Part shown: piece by piece, positions 37,375-45,825 of the stretch
Layout of the letters: each line of letters opens with the position of its first letter
Numbering within the stretch: the stretch's first letter is position 1
Assembly: GCA_016712225.1 (NCBI GenBank)
Contig: JADJRL010000003.1
Coordinates: forward strand, 1,873,501-1,937,500
Origin: Candidatus Defluviibacterium haderslevense
GTDB lineage: Bacteria; Bacteroidota; Bacteroidia; Chitinophagales; Saprospiraceae
Reading direction: 5' to 3'
Length of the DNA: 64,000 nucleotides
The notes under the pieces: model-generated
What the model was told of the DNA's origin: nothing
Databases searched by the model: none
The model's input: only the letters and a program-made list of their open reading frames with translations
Position numbers and translations under genes: made by a program

Positions 37375-37855
37375 TCACCAAAGCTCTGATCCCCAAAAAT
37401 TGGATAAAACTATTGCCGATTGAAAAAATAGCGATATAACCATTACAATTTCTGGGCGAATAGGATTAGTAATTTCGCATAGGGGGGATACGGAAATTTG
37501 GACCAAGTCATCAGAAATGGGTTTATATGGTTCTATTTCGTAAACATAAATTTGACAATTAACATAACTCCTTTGCATATTTTCTATAAAAAGTTTAAGT
37601 TTGAATTTAGATAAATTATTGTTTCTTGATTTTAAGATCATTAAGTATAATTGAAAAAATTGATGGTATGAATTGATATTATACAATCGACATATTTACA
37701 TAATCAATTATTGCTAACTTTTTTATGAAAACAGACTCATAAAAATTGCTTTAAATTGAGATTTGTATTTAAATTTGCCATGAAAATATTTAGGCGTTAG
37801 TCTACTTTGCGACTGAAAACTGAGAAATTTTAAAGCAAAGACTAAGTAACTAATG

Positions 37856-37934
37856 CCCACGCTATGCGTGGGTTCGGGTTATTTAGCTTTGCAGGCATCT
37901 CAGTGCCTCAGTCGTGGATAGCTATGAATCCACG
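37856..37934. other. Paired hairpins (structured element)
   Basis: Two strong hairpins: CCCACGC-TAT-GCGTGGG at 37856-37872 and CGTGGAT-(8)-ATCCACG at 37913-37934, with a smaller GGCA-TCTCAG-TGCC between them. The stem words GCGTGG/CGTGGAT are related, and the G+C is much higher than around. It lies 50 bases before a lipoprotein gene. Candidates: a structured RNA, a REP/MITE-like remnant, or a pair of terminators. Confidence 0.4.
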
Positions 37935-37985
37935 CTTTTCATTTAAGCACTCTGGTCAGGGTTCAATCAGATTTAGTAACTGACC

Positions 37986-38240
37986 ATGAAAAGATCAATT
38001 AAGTTCTTGCTATTCACTTTTTTTATTACTATTTCCTGTTGTTCATCTCCTGGCTCAGATAATAATTCAAAAAAGGAAAATAATGTATGCTTTGTCTGTA
38101 TGGGCCCAAAGTCTAAGGTTTACCATTTGGTGAAGGTTTGTGATGGATTAGACAAGTGTAGTACACCGATTGATCAAGTAACCATAGATTTTGCAGAAGA
38201 TGAACTAAATAGAAGGGCTTGTAAACTTTGTGGCAGATGA
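37986..38240 (+). CDS. Small Cys-rich lipoprotein
   Basis: 84 aa. Signal peptide with lipobox ISCC (Cys about residue 18-19). The mature part has two Cys pairs, VCFVCMG and RACKLCGR, suggesting a small zinc-ribbon or disulfide domain. The stop overlaps the start of the next gene (ATGA), so it is coupled to the thermonuclease-family gene. Function unknown. Confidence 0.65.
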   Translation: MKRSIKFLLFTFFITISCCSSPGSDNNSKKENNVCFVCMGPKSKVYHLVKVCDGLDKCSTPIDQVTIDFAEDELNRRACKLCGR

Positions 38241-38815
38241 GAGTTTATCTTATAGTTAGTTATTTAATATTGTGCTGTTCTAATGTATCTCAAACATTTA
38301 ATGGAACAGTTGTTGGCATTATTGATGGTGATACTATAGACGTTCTTATAAACAAAACAAGCATGCGAATACGTGTTGAGGGTATAGATTGTCCAGAAAA
38401 GAATCAGGATTTCGGATCAAGAGCAAAGCAGTTCACATCTACATTTTGTTTTGGACGAGAAGTAGTAATTAAGAAGAAAGAATTTGACAAATATGATAGA
38501 ATGGTTGCCATGGTAAAGTTATTAGATGGAACCGATTTATCCGAGTCTTTGCTATTGGAAGGGCTTGCTTGGCATTATAAAAAATATGATAATAGTATTA
38601 ACCTGGCTGAACTAGAAAATCTTGCTAGAACACAGAAAATTGGAATTTGGTCACTGCCAAATCCATTGCACCGTGGTGTTTTAGACATCCTGAAAGATGT
38701 AATTAAAATGCTTTATAATATGGTAAATATAAAGCAATTGAAAAAAGTAATAATTCAATATGAATTTCATTGGAAATTCTACCTTGAAAAAAATAGCTTC
38801 AGTGAAAACACGTAA
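38237..38815 (+). CDS. Thermonuclease-family (SNase-like) nuclease
   Basis: 192 aa from the ATG at 38237 overlapping the preceding stop. N-terminal signal-like segment (RVYLIVSYLILCCS, possibly a lipobox). The SNase fold is clear: 'GTVVGIIDGDTIDVLI' strands, 'MRIRVEGIDCPEKNQDFGSRAKQF' with the catalytic-type R and E, and 'KEFDKYDRMVAMVKLLDG' with the second Arg in YDR, then 'LSESLLLEGLAWHYKKY'. It probably cleaves DNA or RNA outside the inner membrane. The C-terminal 50 residues after 'IGIWSLPNP' are extra and hydrophobic/basic. Confidence 0.85.
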   Translation: MRVYLIVSYLILCCSNVSQTFNGTVVGIIDGDTIDVLINKTSMRIRVEGIDCPEKNQDFGSRAKQFTSTFCFGREVVIKKKEFDKYDRMVAMVKLLDGTDLSESLLLEGLAWHYKKYDNSINLAELENLARTQKIGIWSLPNPLHRGVLDILKDVIKMLYNMVNIKQLKKVIIQYEFHWKFYLEKNSFSENT

Positions 38816-38890
38816 ATAAGTTTTGACATTTTGAAATTTTTTTGAAGGTAATGTGATGGTATAGAAAATTAAAATAAAAAAAGACATAAT

Positions 38891-39487
38891 ATGTGGAATG
38901 ATGCTTTTGCATTGGTTTGTTTAGCGGGGATAATTTATTTGATTTTAAACGAAGCCCTAGAAGAAAGAACGAGATGGTTTTCTATGAAATTACACTCTGA
39001 ACTCACTGAAAACAGAAAGACTCTTGAGGCCTATAGAAAAACCATTGAGGCATATAAGAAAGAATTTAGTGAATTAAGAATTATGAGTTATGAGGATTCA
39101 AGTGAAATGAACGAATTGATGGCAGACATGCTAATCACAGATGGTTATGTTAGTCTTTATATGGAATACAAACTTAAGGCTTTACAAAGACTTAAATACA
39201 TTCATATATTCGGTAATTCCCCAGATTCTCTTAAAAAGATTGAAGTTGAATTACGAAATTTGCTAAGTGCACTTGAGACTACATACAATAGCAGCCCCGA
39301 AATTTACACATCAAAAAGTAGAATAGCTAAACATATGGCAGAAGTAATTAGAATAATCGATCTGAACAACGATGCCATTACACTTTTAGGAAATGAAATT
39401 GTTACAAAGCTTTCATCAATAATTAGTCAACATGACAGATGGGTCAAAAGCGGTCGAATATTGTCTCCAGATCCAAGTGAAAACTAA
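38891..39487 (+). CDS. Hypothetical membrane-anchored coiled-coil protein
   Basis: 198 aa. One N-terminal membrane segment (about residues 5-22, ALVCLAGIIYLILNEAL), then a coiled-coil stretch (about 35-65: 'ELTENRKTLEAYRKTIEAYKKEFSEL') and a helical C-terminal domain ending in 'LLGNEIVTKLSSIISQHDRWVKSGRILSPDP'. The C-terminal half is shared with the next gene, so the two are partial tandem paralogues. No family recognised. Confidence 0.6.
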   Translation: MWNDAFALVCLAGIIYLILNEALEERTRWFSMKLHSELTENRKTLEAYRKTIEAYKKEFSELRIMSYEDSSEMNELMADMLITDGYVSLYMEYKLKALQRLKYIHIFGNSPDSLKKIEVELRNLLSALETTYNSSPEIYTSKSRIAKHMAEVIRIIDLNNDAITLLGNEIVTKLSSIISQHDRWVKSGRILSPDPSEN

Positions 39488-39521
39488 TTTTTTTCTTTTC
39501 TAAATACTTAGGTACTTAAAA

Positions 39522-39821
39522 ATGTGCAAGCCAATTTATATCCTTGAAAGATTCCCAAATAAATCACAAAATATTAGTGATGGATTAAGTAAAATAAAAA
39601 CTGATATTGAATTAATATGCGATAGCAGCGTTGAAGTAAATGTGCCAACAATAATAATTAAAATCCATCAGGAAGAAGTATTACGGATTGCAAATATGGG
39701 GGATGATTCCTTATTAATCTTAGGAAATGAAATCAACATAATATTTAAATCAATTATACATAAACAAAATAAGTGGGTAATAGATGCTTGCAAATTGTCG
39801 CCAAATACAAAGGCAAATTAA
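39522..39821 (+). CDS. Short paralogue of the preceding gene's C-terminal half
   Basis: 99 aa with no membrane segment. Residues from about 12 align with the last 90 residues of the 38891-39487 product: 'SLLILGNEINIIFKSIIHKQNKWVIDACKLSPNT' against 'AITLLGNEIVTKLSSIISQHDRWVKSGRILSPDP'. It looks like a tandem duplication followed by loss of the membrane anchor. Function unknown; it might bind the anchored paralogue. Confidence 0.55.
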   Translation: MCKPIYILERFPNKSQNISDGLSKIKTDIELICDSSVEVNVPTIIIKIHQEEVLRIANMGDDSLLILGNEINIIFKSIIHKQNKWVIDACKLSPNTKAN

Positions 39822-39862
39822 ACATCAAAGCTAATATATAAACGACTCTAAAATTAATCAGA

Positions 39863-40654
39863 ATGAACAGATACGAGTTATGGACAGATAATTTAAGATT
39901 GCGGAAGCGATATTATACAATAACTGACAATGCAGGAAACTATCTAAAAGAGGTAAATGAGAATGGTCTGGTTTGGACGTTTGATTATAAAAGAGGTTTT
40001 CCCTTGGTTTATTTGAGTGTACACGATGCTTTCAAAGTAATAAAAACGAAGGAATTAAATATTTGCTTTGTAAAGGAACATTTTGAATTCAAATCAATTG
40101 TAGAAATATTTTTTGGCTATCTTACCTTTTGGATAAATTATCCAGTCGCTAAGTTTGTTATAAGCAACAAAGCTTTTAAGTATGGAAATTATCTAATCAA
40201 CTTATTGTATGAACCTGATAAAAAAGATAATTCTCTAAAACATTTTGAAAACTTCCCATATGGAATTGCTAGGATTGAAAAAATATTTAGCGATAATATT
40301 GAAGCAGCTTTAAAAAGTAATTATGTTTTTAAGTGTCGAGAAGATGCTAATAATTTCATAAAAGTATTTGATCCATATAACAATTACACAAACTACGGTG
40401 CAGAATTAGTATTTGTGAAAGGCAAAATGAATACAATTGAAAGAATAATTCATCTAGGCTGGTTTTCATTTGGCCTCTTATTAATTGATCTATTTTTTAA
40501 CAGTAGTTTCAAAATATTTATTTTTAAGGTTATAAATCTTGTAATTTCGCTAGGCTTTAATGTATTTAATTACTTCTATATTTGCTTTATGTTATTTATT
40601 TTTATAAACATTATAAATATTATTTTTAGAAAGGACGATTTCATAAGAGGTTAG
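39863..40654 (+). CDS. Hypothetical protein with C-terminal membrane segments
   Basis: 263 aa. A cytoplasmic-looking, Tyr/Phe/Lys-rich N-terminal region of about 190 residues is followed by hydrophobic segments at about 195-215 and 218-255. No family was recognised. It follows the paralogous pair by 41 bases on the same strand and may belong to the same unit. Confidence 0.55.
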   Translation: MNRYELWTDNLRLRKRYYTITDNAGNYLKEVNENGLVWTFDYKRGFPLVYLSVHDAFKVIKTKELNICFVKEHFEFKSIVEIFFGYLTFWINYPVAKFVISNKAFKYGNYLINLLYEPDKKDNSLKHFENFPYGIARIEKIFSDNIEAALKSNYVFKCREDANNFIKVFDPYNNYTNYGAELVFVKGKMNTIERIIHLGWFSFGLLLIDLFFNSSFKIFIFKVINLVISLGFNVFNYFYICFMLFIFINIINIIFRKDDFIRG

Positions 40655-40914
40655 ATTGTTTATTTGCTGCAAAATGTTTACTTGCCTAATGAGGTAATCA
40701 TTTATTTACATTTTCCAAAATCTTGCAATTAAATTTTATTTTAATGAGTCAATAAAATATAAAAGTATAGAATATCGCCAAAGATACATCAAAAATAAGA
40801 AAACAAGTGATGCCCAGATAATTAGTAGACCTAAAGCTTTGCCATCAAGATCATAAACTTTTTTGTTTAACAAATAATTTCTAACATATTTAATTTAATA
40901 TATCTTCAAATACC

Positions 40915-41330
40915 ATGACAGAAATAAAAAACATTGATGTTTTAACCTTAAAACAAAAAGTCAAAATTGATATAGAAGCACAAGACAAATTTCTTAATCA
41001 AATACAAGAATAAACACAAGTAATTGTTCACTGTTCATATACTGGATGAATGATGGAATGTAACGGAATTAGAATAGGGACATCTACATTTCTTTATGCA
41101 AATGATTCAAGTCATAAAAGTGAATTAGTTCATATAGAAAATATATCAATGTAACCAATGTGGATGGATGTTGCATATGGAAAAACAATTATATTTACAT
41201 TAATTTTTTATGGATTACTAAACAATGTAAGATATTTGATATGATTGACGTTAATCTCAAACCGGGAGGATTTGTATTAAAGAACATTGAGTGAAATAAT
41301 TCTGATGATTATTTGCTTGAAATTTATTGA
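40915..41330 (+). pseudogene. Decayed gene with several stops and a frameshift
   Basis: Frame 1 reads MTEIKNIDVLTLKQKVKI…FLNQIQE, stop (41011), TQVIVHCSYTG, stop, MMECNGIRIGTSTFL…SHKSELVHIENISM, stop, PMWMDVAYGKTIIFTLIFYGL. After a one-base shift it continues IFDMIDVNLKPGGFVLKNIE, stop, NNSDDYLLEI. The coherent protein-like text across at least four stops shows an eroded gene of about 135 codons; the conserved phrases recall a Bacteroidota family of unknown function. Confidence 0.65.
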
Positions 41331-41458
41331 AATATAGTGATTTTTCAAAATATGCCTTGTTGTAAAAGTTTTAAGACCCGTTATTAACAGAAATATTACG
41401 TTGGATTCAAAACATTAGACAATTTAAAAAGTAGCATTAAAAAATATAATATAATTTT

Positions 41459-42010
41459 ATGGGTATTCAAAATCTGTATCAAGAGGCAATAATCTTTGCA
41501 ACAATAAAACATATGGAAAAGGAACAAAAAGTCCCAGGTACTGAACTTCCTTATGTTGTTCATTTAAGTAATGTAGCAATGGAAATAATAATTGCATCTT
41601 GCAATTCTGAAAATTTCAATTTAGAATTTGCAATTCAAGTAGCATTGCTTCATGATACTATTGAAGATACGTCAACCACTGTTGGAGAACTTAAAGATAA
41701 ATTTGGAAATGATATATCTAATGCAGTGTTAGCATTGACAAAGAATAGTCTTTTACCTAAAGATCAACAAATGAAAGATAGTATTAGTAGAATTAAAGTT
41801 TTGCAATATGAAGTTTGGGCTGTCAAACTTGCCGATAGAATTGCTAACCTTCAAACACCACCACCTTATTGGGATATTCAGAAAAAGCTTAATTATCAAT
41901 CAGAAGCAAAAATTATATTAAAGGAACTAAAGGATGGCAATAATTATTTAACAAATCGACTTGAAATAATGATTGAAGAATATGCAAGACTTTATATAGG
42001 TGCGTTTTAA
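41459..42010 (+). CDS. HD-domain phosphohydrolase (MESH1/SpoT-hydrolase-like)
   Basis: 183 aa, single domain. The metal ligands of the RelA/SpoT hydrolase class are in place: H35 in 'ELPYVVHLSNVA', HD at 65-66 and ED at 69-70 in 'VALLHDTIEDTSTTVGELKDKFGNDISNAVLALTKN', and a distal Asp in 'VKLADRIANLQ'. Small stand-alone proteins of this type hydrolyse (p)ppGpp or related nucleotides and can act as antitoxins of small alarmone synthetases. No synthetase gene is next to it; the 120-aa gene downstream is unrelated as far as seen. Confidence 0.85.
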   Translation: MGIQNLYQEAIIFATIKHMEKEQKVPGTELPYVVHLSNVAMEIIIASCNSENFNLEFAIQVALLHDTIEDTSTTVGELKDKFGNDISNAVLALTKNSLLPKDQQMKDSISRIKVLQYEVWAVKLADRIANLQTPPPYWDIQKKLNYQSEAKIILKELKDGNNYLTNRLEIMIEEYARLYIGAF

Positions 42011-42126
42011 ACTGAAGTATTTAAGATTTGTAAGTATTGAATATTGTTTGTTTCATAAATAAAATAAGTGTTTGAAAATTTGGTTATATGGAAAACTTAG
42101 TTTATCTTAAATGAGAATTAGAAATT

Positions 42127-42489
42127 ATGAATAAAATGCATTTATCTTATCAACCTTTTAAAATTGAATTTTTATTTAATGAGGGACTTATGCAATTGGA
42201 AATTATTGCAACTTATGCAGGTGAAGATGCAAGTAAAGCATATTTTGAAATGATAAATAATATTATTGATTTTGAAATTGACCATTGTATAATTTCAGCT
42301 TTAACATTAAATAAATGCAATTTAGAATTTATATCTGGTGAGCAAGTACGAAATTTTAATTGTACCTATAATAATAGGCAAGCTATTGATCAATTAACTA
42401 ATCATCAACCAAAAACTATATATTTCGTTGATAATTTAGGAATTCGCGATTTAAAATTTAAAATAAATTTATTTGAGAATAAGCTGTAA
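42127..42489 (+). CDS. Hypothetical protein
   Basis: 120 aa, soluble, beta-rich at the start ('HLSYQPFKIEFLFNEGLMQLEIIATYAGED') and acidic. No family was recognised. It follows the HD protein by 116 bases on the same strand. Coding is supported by composition and a clean ATG. Confidence 0.45.
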   Translation: MNKMHLSYQPFKIEFLFNEGLMQLEIIATYAGEDASKAYFEMINNIIDFEIDHCIISALTLNKCNLEFISGEQVRNFNCTYNNRQAIDQLTNHQPKTIYFVDNLGIRDLKFKINLFENKL

Positions 42490-42542
42490 TTCAGAACGCC
42501 TCAGTAGGGCTGAATAAGCAGTCGAAAATAGACGTCACTCCA

Positions 42543-42573
42543 TTTTGATTGAGTGTCATTAGATCAATCAAAA
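42543..42573. terminator. Inverted repeat at the integrase 3' end
   Basis: TTTTGATTGA at 42543-42552 and TCAATCAAAA at 42564-42573, an 11-base loop, overlapping the integrase stop. It could fold in either transcript. There is only a weak T tract, so terminator function is uncertain. Confidence 0.3.
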
Positions 42574-43820
42574 TCCATTAATTGGTCACTAAATTCTTTT
42601 TTTGTTTTATCATCGAATCCAGCAAAATATGCTTGAGTAGTTTTTATATTACTATGTCCAAATGCATCTCCAACAAACTCAAAATGTTTGCCAGATTTAA
42701 TTGCTATATCTGCAAAGCTGTGACGGGCCCAATAGGTAGATATTTCATTGGTAAGTCCATTGTCAATTGCGAGTTTTTTTAAATTTTGATTTATGAATTT
42801 GGTAAAATTTTTAATTTTCCTAAACTTGGTCAATTCGCTGTCTGTATAATCCACAATTGAAAAGATGTAATCATTAGGATCTTCTGAAATTTTAGCATAT
42901 TTTAAAATTATATTCTCAGCCATTTTATTAACTGGCACTTTGATTATTTTAATATTTGATTTCGATGTATTTTTGGTTTTAGATCGAATGAATGAGATAC
43001 TTTCATTTTTCCAGTCTTTAAATTTAAGCAGGGCTAAGTCTTTAATATTAATTCCATTGCAGAAATACGAAAAAAACCAGAAATCCCTTGCTTTTTCCTG
43101 CTCTGATGTCTTGGGGACTGCTTGAAGAAGTAATTTTAGTTTTGATTTATCCAGGTATTTTTTTACCCCGTTTGATCTAGGAATTGTATACAACCTTTTA
43201 CCAAAAGGATATAACTCAGGTTCAATATCCTTATCAGCAATAGCATTATTAAATATTGCCCTTAAACTTCGCAAATACATAGAAACAGTTGTTAAGCTTC
43301 TATTATTCAAATCGACCATGTGTTTCTGATATTTTTCAAGCCAAAGCGGGGTTATTTCCCTGAAATGTAATATTTCGGCTTCCTTGCCTAAAGACGAATT
43401 ATTAAATGCAAGCAACGATTTTAAACTCGACGCATAATTTTGTGCGGTTCCGATTTGGTCCAGGGCTTTCAATCGGTCAATTTGTTCTTTATACTTCAAA
43501 ATTAGATTTTGTTGGTCACTTTTAATGGTTATTAATGATTTATCATATTCTTCAAATGAAAATGGAGTAATTTTAGAAGATTTCTCGTATGCCATCGTTA
43601 CTAATGATTGTAACTCTTCTCTAATTGTTATATTTTCTCGACTCGGTTTTGTGGTTATCCAAATATTTTGAAATTCCTTTTTAGTGAAATCGAAGATGGT
43701 TGGATAAAGCATTTGTTTTCTGGGTTCTTGATTGAATACTCGTAGTTTAACTGGGTATTTACCATTGGCTTTAGTTCTGCGTGTATCCAGATAAATTGAA
43801 ATGTAGATTTGCTTTGCCAT
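42564..43820 (-). CDS. Bacteroidota-type tyrosine integrase
   Basis: 418 aa. An N-terminal arm-binding region ('ISIYLDTRRTKANGKYPVKLRVFN'), a SAM-like core-binding domain (about 110-210) and a catalytic domain with 'YWARHSFADIAIK' (H-x-x-R type box), 'GDAFGHSNIKTTQAYFAGF' (His and the nucleophile Tyr). The first catalytic Arg position falls in 'FCNGINIKDLALLKF', where Asn stands where Arg is usual, as in IntDOT-like integrases that lack Arg I. The gene lies 165 bases from a tRNA-Val 3' fragment, so it probably integrates an element at that tRNA. Confidence 0.9.
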   Translation of the reverse strand: MAKQIYISIYLDTRRTKANGKYPVKLRVFNQEPRKQMLYPTIFDFTKKEFQNIWITTKPSRENITIREELQSLVTMAYEKSSKITPFSFEEYDKSLITIKSDQQNLILKYKEQIDRLKALDQIGTAQNYASSLKSLLAFNNSSLGKEAEILHFREITPLWLEKYQKHMVDLNNRSLTTVSMYLRSLRAIFNNAIADKDIEPELYPFGKRLYTIPRSNGVKKYLDKSKLKLLLQAVPKTSEQEKARDFWFFSYFCNGINIKDLALLKFKDWKNESISFIRSKTKNTSKSNIKIIKVPVNKMAENIILKYAKISEDPNDYIFSIVDYTDSELTKFRKIKNFTKFINQNLKKLAIDNGLTNEISTYWARHSFADIAIKSGKHFEFVGDAFGHSNIKTTQAYFAGFDDKTKKEFSDQLMDFD

Positions 43821-43984
43821 TATTTATAATTTATATGCAAATTTAATCCATTTGCATATAATTTGCATACAGAAGTTATAAATATTCATATATTAACTAT
43901 GAATAATATGATACTAATATCTTAATAATCAGTATATTTGTATAAATTTAGTATGTCAAATATTGCATATCACATACAATATAT

Positions 43985-44031
43985 TCTGCCTTACAAGCAG
44001 AGGGTCACTGGTTCGAACCCAGTATTTCCCA
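43985..44031 (+). repeat. 3' fragment of a tRNA-Val gene (attachment-site scar)
   Basis: The anticodon arm TCTGC-CTTACAA-GCAGA (anticodon TAC), variable loop, T arm ACTGG-TTCGAAC-CCAGT and 3' acceptor strand ATTTCCC-A are intact. Nothing upstream can supply the 5' acceptor strand (GGGAAAT) or a D arm, so this is not a functional tRNA. tRNA 3' ends are the usual target of tyrosine integrases, and one lies 165 bases away. The intact tRNA-Val should lie at the element's other end, outside this window if the element extends left. Confidence 0.75.
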
Positions 44032-44041
44032 CATGATTATC

Positions 44042-44077
44042 AAGGAGTTATGAATTCATTTTCATAACTCCTTTTTT
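44042..44077 (+). terminator. Intrinsic terminator
   Basis: A 12-bp perfect stem (AAGGAGTTATGA / TCATAACTCCTT) with an 8-base loop, continuing into a T tract. It directly follows the tRNA-Val fragment and was probably the terminator of the original tRNA gene. Confidence 0.75.
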
Positions 44078-44078
44078 A

Positions 44079-44100
44079 TTTGCCAGCAATTTGCCAGCAA
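44079..44100. repeat. Tandem 11-bp repeat
   Basis: TTTGCCAGCAA occurs twice in a row, immediately after the terminator and close to the presumed attachment site. It might be part of an integrase arm site or simply a small duplication. Confidence 0.4.
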
Positions 44101-44165
44101 TCCAATTCAAAACTTAGAATAATAATATCAAATAGTATTATTTTATAAACACTTACATTTGTAAT

Positions 44166-44435
44166 ATGGAAGTCATTTGCCTATCTGATGAAGCTTTTTA
44201 TGCTCTTATTGAAACAGTGGTGGCACGGATAAAGGAAAAGGAGGGTATCAAAAGTGATAAATGGATTTCTGATGAAGAAGCGATGCTAAAGCTTCGGATT
44301 AAGAGCAAGACTACACTACAGAAATTAAGAGATGAGGGAAAAATTAGATTCTCCCAGCCAGAAAAGAAAATAATTCTGTATGATACCGATTCAATTGATA
44401 TATATTTGGACAAACATTCAAAAAATACATTCTGA
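44166..44435 (+). CDS. Small HTH protein (HTH_17/excisionase-like), module copy 1
   Basis: 89 aa. An N-terminal helix is followed by a winged HTH: 'KWISDEEAMLKLRIKSKTTLQKLRDEGKIRFSQPEKKIILYDTDSIDIYLDKH'. The stop overlaps the next start (TGATGG arrangement). It is the first gene of a three-gene unit. A 5'-truncated near-identical copy lies at 45571-45825. DNA-binding regulator or excision factor. Confidence 0.75.
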   Translation: MEVICLSDEAFYALIETVVARIKEKEGIKSDKWISDEEAMLKLRIKSKTTLQKLRDEGKIRFSQPEKKIILYDTDSIDIYLDKHSKNTF

Positions 44436-44665
44436 TGGAAATAGATGAAATTAAATTTATCAAGGGATTTAATGCTGGGTATTTTCTTGCTAGATACGAA
44501 CCAAAGGTATTATCGGACTTGTTGGAACATATTCACCCTATCAATTCGTATATTTCCGGAATGAACTATGGACAACAAGAACTTCAATTTGAGATTGATA
44601 AATCCCAGTTAGAAGAAATTAAATCCAGAAGGCACCAAAAGAACAAATCTAGGGATTTAGAATAG
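44435..44665 (+). CDS. 76-aa module protein, copy 1
   Basis: 76 aa, acidic start and basic C-terminus: 'IKFIKGFNAGYFLARYEPKVLSDLLEHIHPINSYISGMNYGQQEL…RRHQKNKSRDLE'. The family-like core (FI-GFN-GY-LA-YEP) is shared with the 45815-46045 product. Such small proteins are frequent in Bacteroidota next to variable genes; the role is unknown to me. An antitoxin or adaptor role would fit its small size and coupling to the HTH gene. Confidence 0.6.
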   Translation: MEIDEIKFIKGFNAGYFLARYEPKVLSDLLEHIHPINSYISGMNYGQQELQFEIDKSQLEEIKSRRHQKNKSRDLE

Positions 44666-44684
44666 ACAATTTTAAACAGTTGAA

Positions 44685-45164
44685 ATGACAAATATTACTT
44701 TAGCAGAATATATCTTAAGTTACAACAATGATACTTTACCCCATGTGAAAGAGTCTAGGCAAATTACTAATTCCGTCATATTCAAAAAAGTTTTAGGACT
44801 ACCTACTCCAACTACTCCTAATCCTCAAACATACAATTATATTTACTTTATCTTAGATCCAGAATCCAGAAATTGTGTTAGTGTTGTTCAACTCTTGGAA
44901 GATGACTTGCATGCTTTCACTAGTTCTAATAATCGGAAGAAAGGATTCATTAAAAATGCAATGGTTGATGCTATTCTACCTGATAGATTTAAGCACAATG
45001 ATTCTATTGAAATTAGTCTGCTTAATGATGACCAGTCAGATTATAATATTTCTACTAAAGTAGCTGAAAGTCTAGGTTTTCAAAAAATTGGAGCTGATGA
45101 GGACAAGTTTGTATTATTGAAAAAAGACTTTGAAGTTGAAATCTTAAAGAATCTCAATAAATAA
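44685..45164 (+). CDS. Module cargo protein 1, possibly GNAT-like
   Basis: 159 aa, soluble. The C-terminal half reads 'KGFIKNAMVDAILPDRF…IEISLLNDDQSDYNISTKVAESLGFQKIGADEDKFVLLKK', resembling the last strands and helix of GNAT acetyltransferases (a residue run followed by A-x-x-LGF). The acetyl-CoA P-loop is not clear, so this is tentative. It follows the 76-aa gene by 19 bases. In the second module copy a different gene takes this place. Confidence 0.45.
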   Translation: MTNITLAEYILSYNNDTLPHVKESRQITNSVIFKKVLGLPTPTTPNPQTYNYIYFILDPESRNCVSVVQLLEDDLHAFTSSNNRKKGFIKNAMVDAILPDRFKHNDSIEISLLNDDQSDYNISTKVAESLGFQKIGADEDKFVLLKKDFEVEILKNLNK

Positions 45165-45252
45165 AATAGTGCTTTTCAACATTTTTAAATGCTAAATAAT
45201 CAAATTTACTTATTATTGGTAAATTTATGTTGCATTCAGCATGGATATTTAC

Positions 45253-45465
45253 TTTAATGATTCAACCATTGAGAAGTCAAAGATAGAGCATCAAATATTA
45301 TCATATTTAGATCATCACTATCCCATAGCTTCCTTTTCTTAGATTCCCATGATGCTAAGTCCTTGAAATCAATAACAAAAATCTGATTTTAGCGACTGCT
45401 CATAAACATCTCTGATCTAATAATTTGAATACTGTACAACTTTTTGCTTCTCCTTAACAAGAAAG
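45253..45465 (-). pseudogene. Remnant of the RNase H-like gene seen at 54163-54669
   Basis: The plus-strand text 'ATTCAACCATTGAGAAGTCAAAGATAGAGCATCAAATAT' and the following 170 bases align with the 3' end of the 54163-54669 gene ('ATTCAACCAAAACCAAGTCAAAGCC…'), including the regions for FDALSLAL, W-SE-H and YS-DQI. Many substitutions and gaps destroy the frame. It shows that this paired module was once present at a third place in the window. Confidence 0.6.
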
Positions 45466-45570
45466 AAACAAGTATTTAATGCATCCTAATTGCAAAAATT
45501 ACTTAAATATTTCAAATTTAGTATGTTTTATTTAATATTATATACATTTGGACTTTAATTTCATTATACA

Positions 45571-45825
45571 ATAAATCATACCAAAAGTAAGAAACAATTA
45601 ATAGTTCGTGTAAAGGAAAAGGAAAGGATTAAAGGAGATAAATGGATTTCGGGTGGTGAAGCTATGTCAAAGCTTAGAATTAAGAGCAAGACTATCCTAC
45701 AAAAACTAAGAGATGAAGGAAAAATTCGATTCTCACAACCAGAAAAGAAAATAATTCTATATGATACCGATTCCATTAATGTATATTTGGACAAACATTC
45801 AAAAAAAATTTCTAATGGAATTTGA
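45571..45825 (+). pseudogene. 5'-truncated copy of the small HTH gene, module copy 2
   Basis: The frame encodes VKEKERIKGDKWISGGEAMSKLRIKSKTILQKLRDEGKIRFSQPEKKI…, nearly identical to the 44166-44435 product from residue 24 on. The first part, including the ATG, is replaced by unrelated sequence. The end is slightly extended by a one-base length change in an A run. It may be expressed from an alternative start but is most likely broken. Confidence 0.65.

Noticed and set aside
37375..37686. A 103-codon minus-strand open frame
   Set aside because: No recognisable domain, no neighbour coupling and weak protein-like composition; not enough to call a gene.
43985..44031. A complete tRNA-Val gene
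   Set aside because: Only the anticodon arm, T arm and 3' acceptor strand exist; no 5' acceptor strand or D arm is found in the preceding 100 bases.
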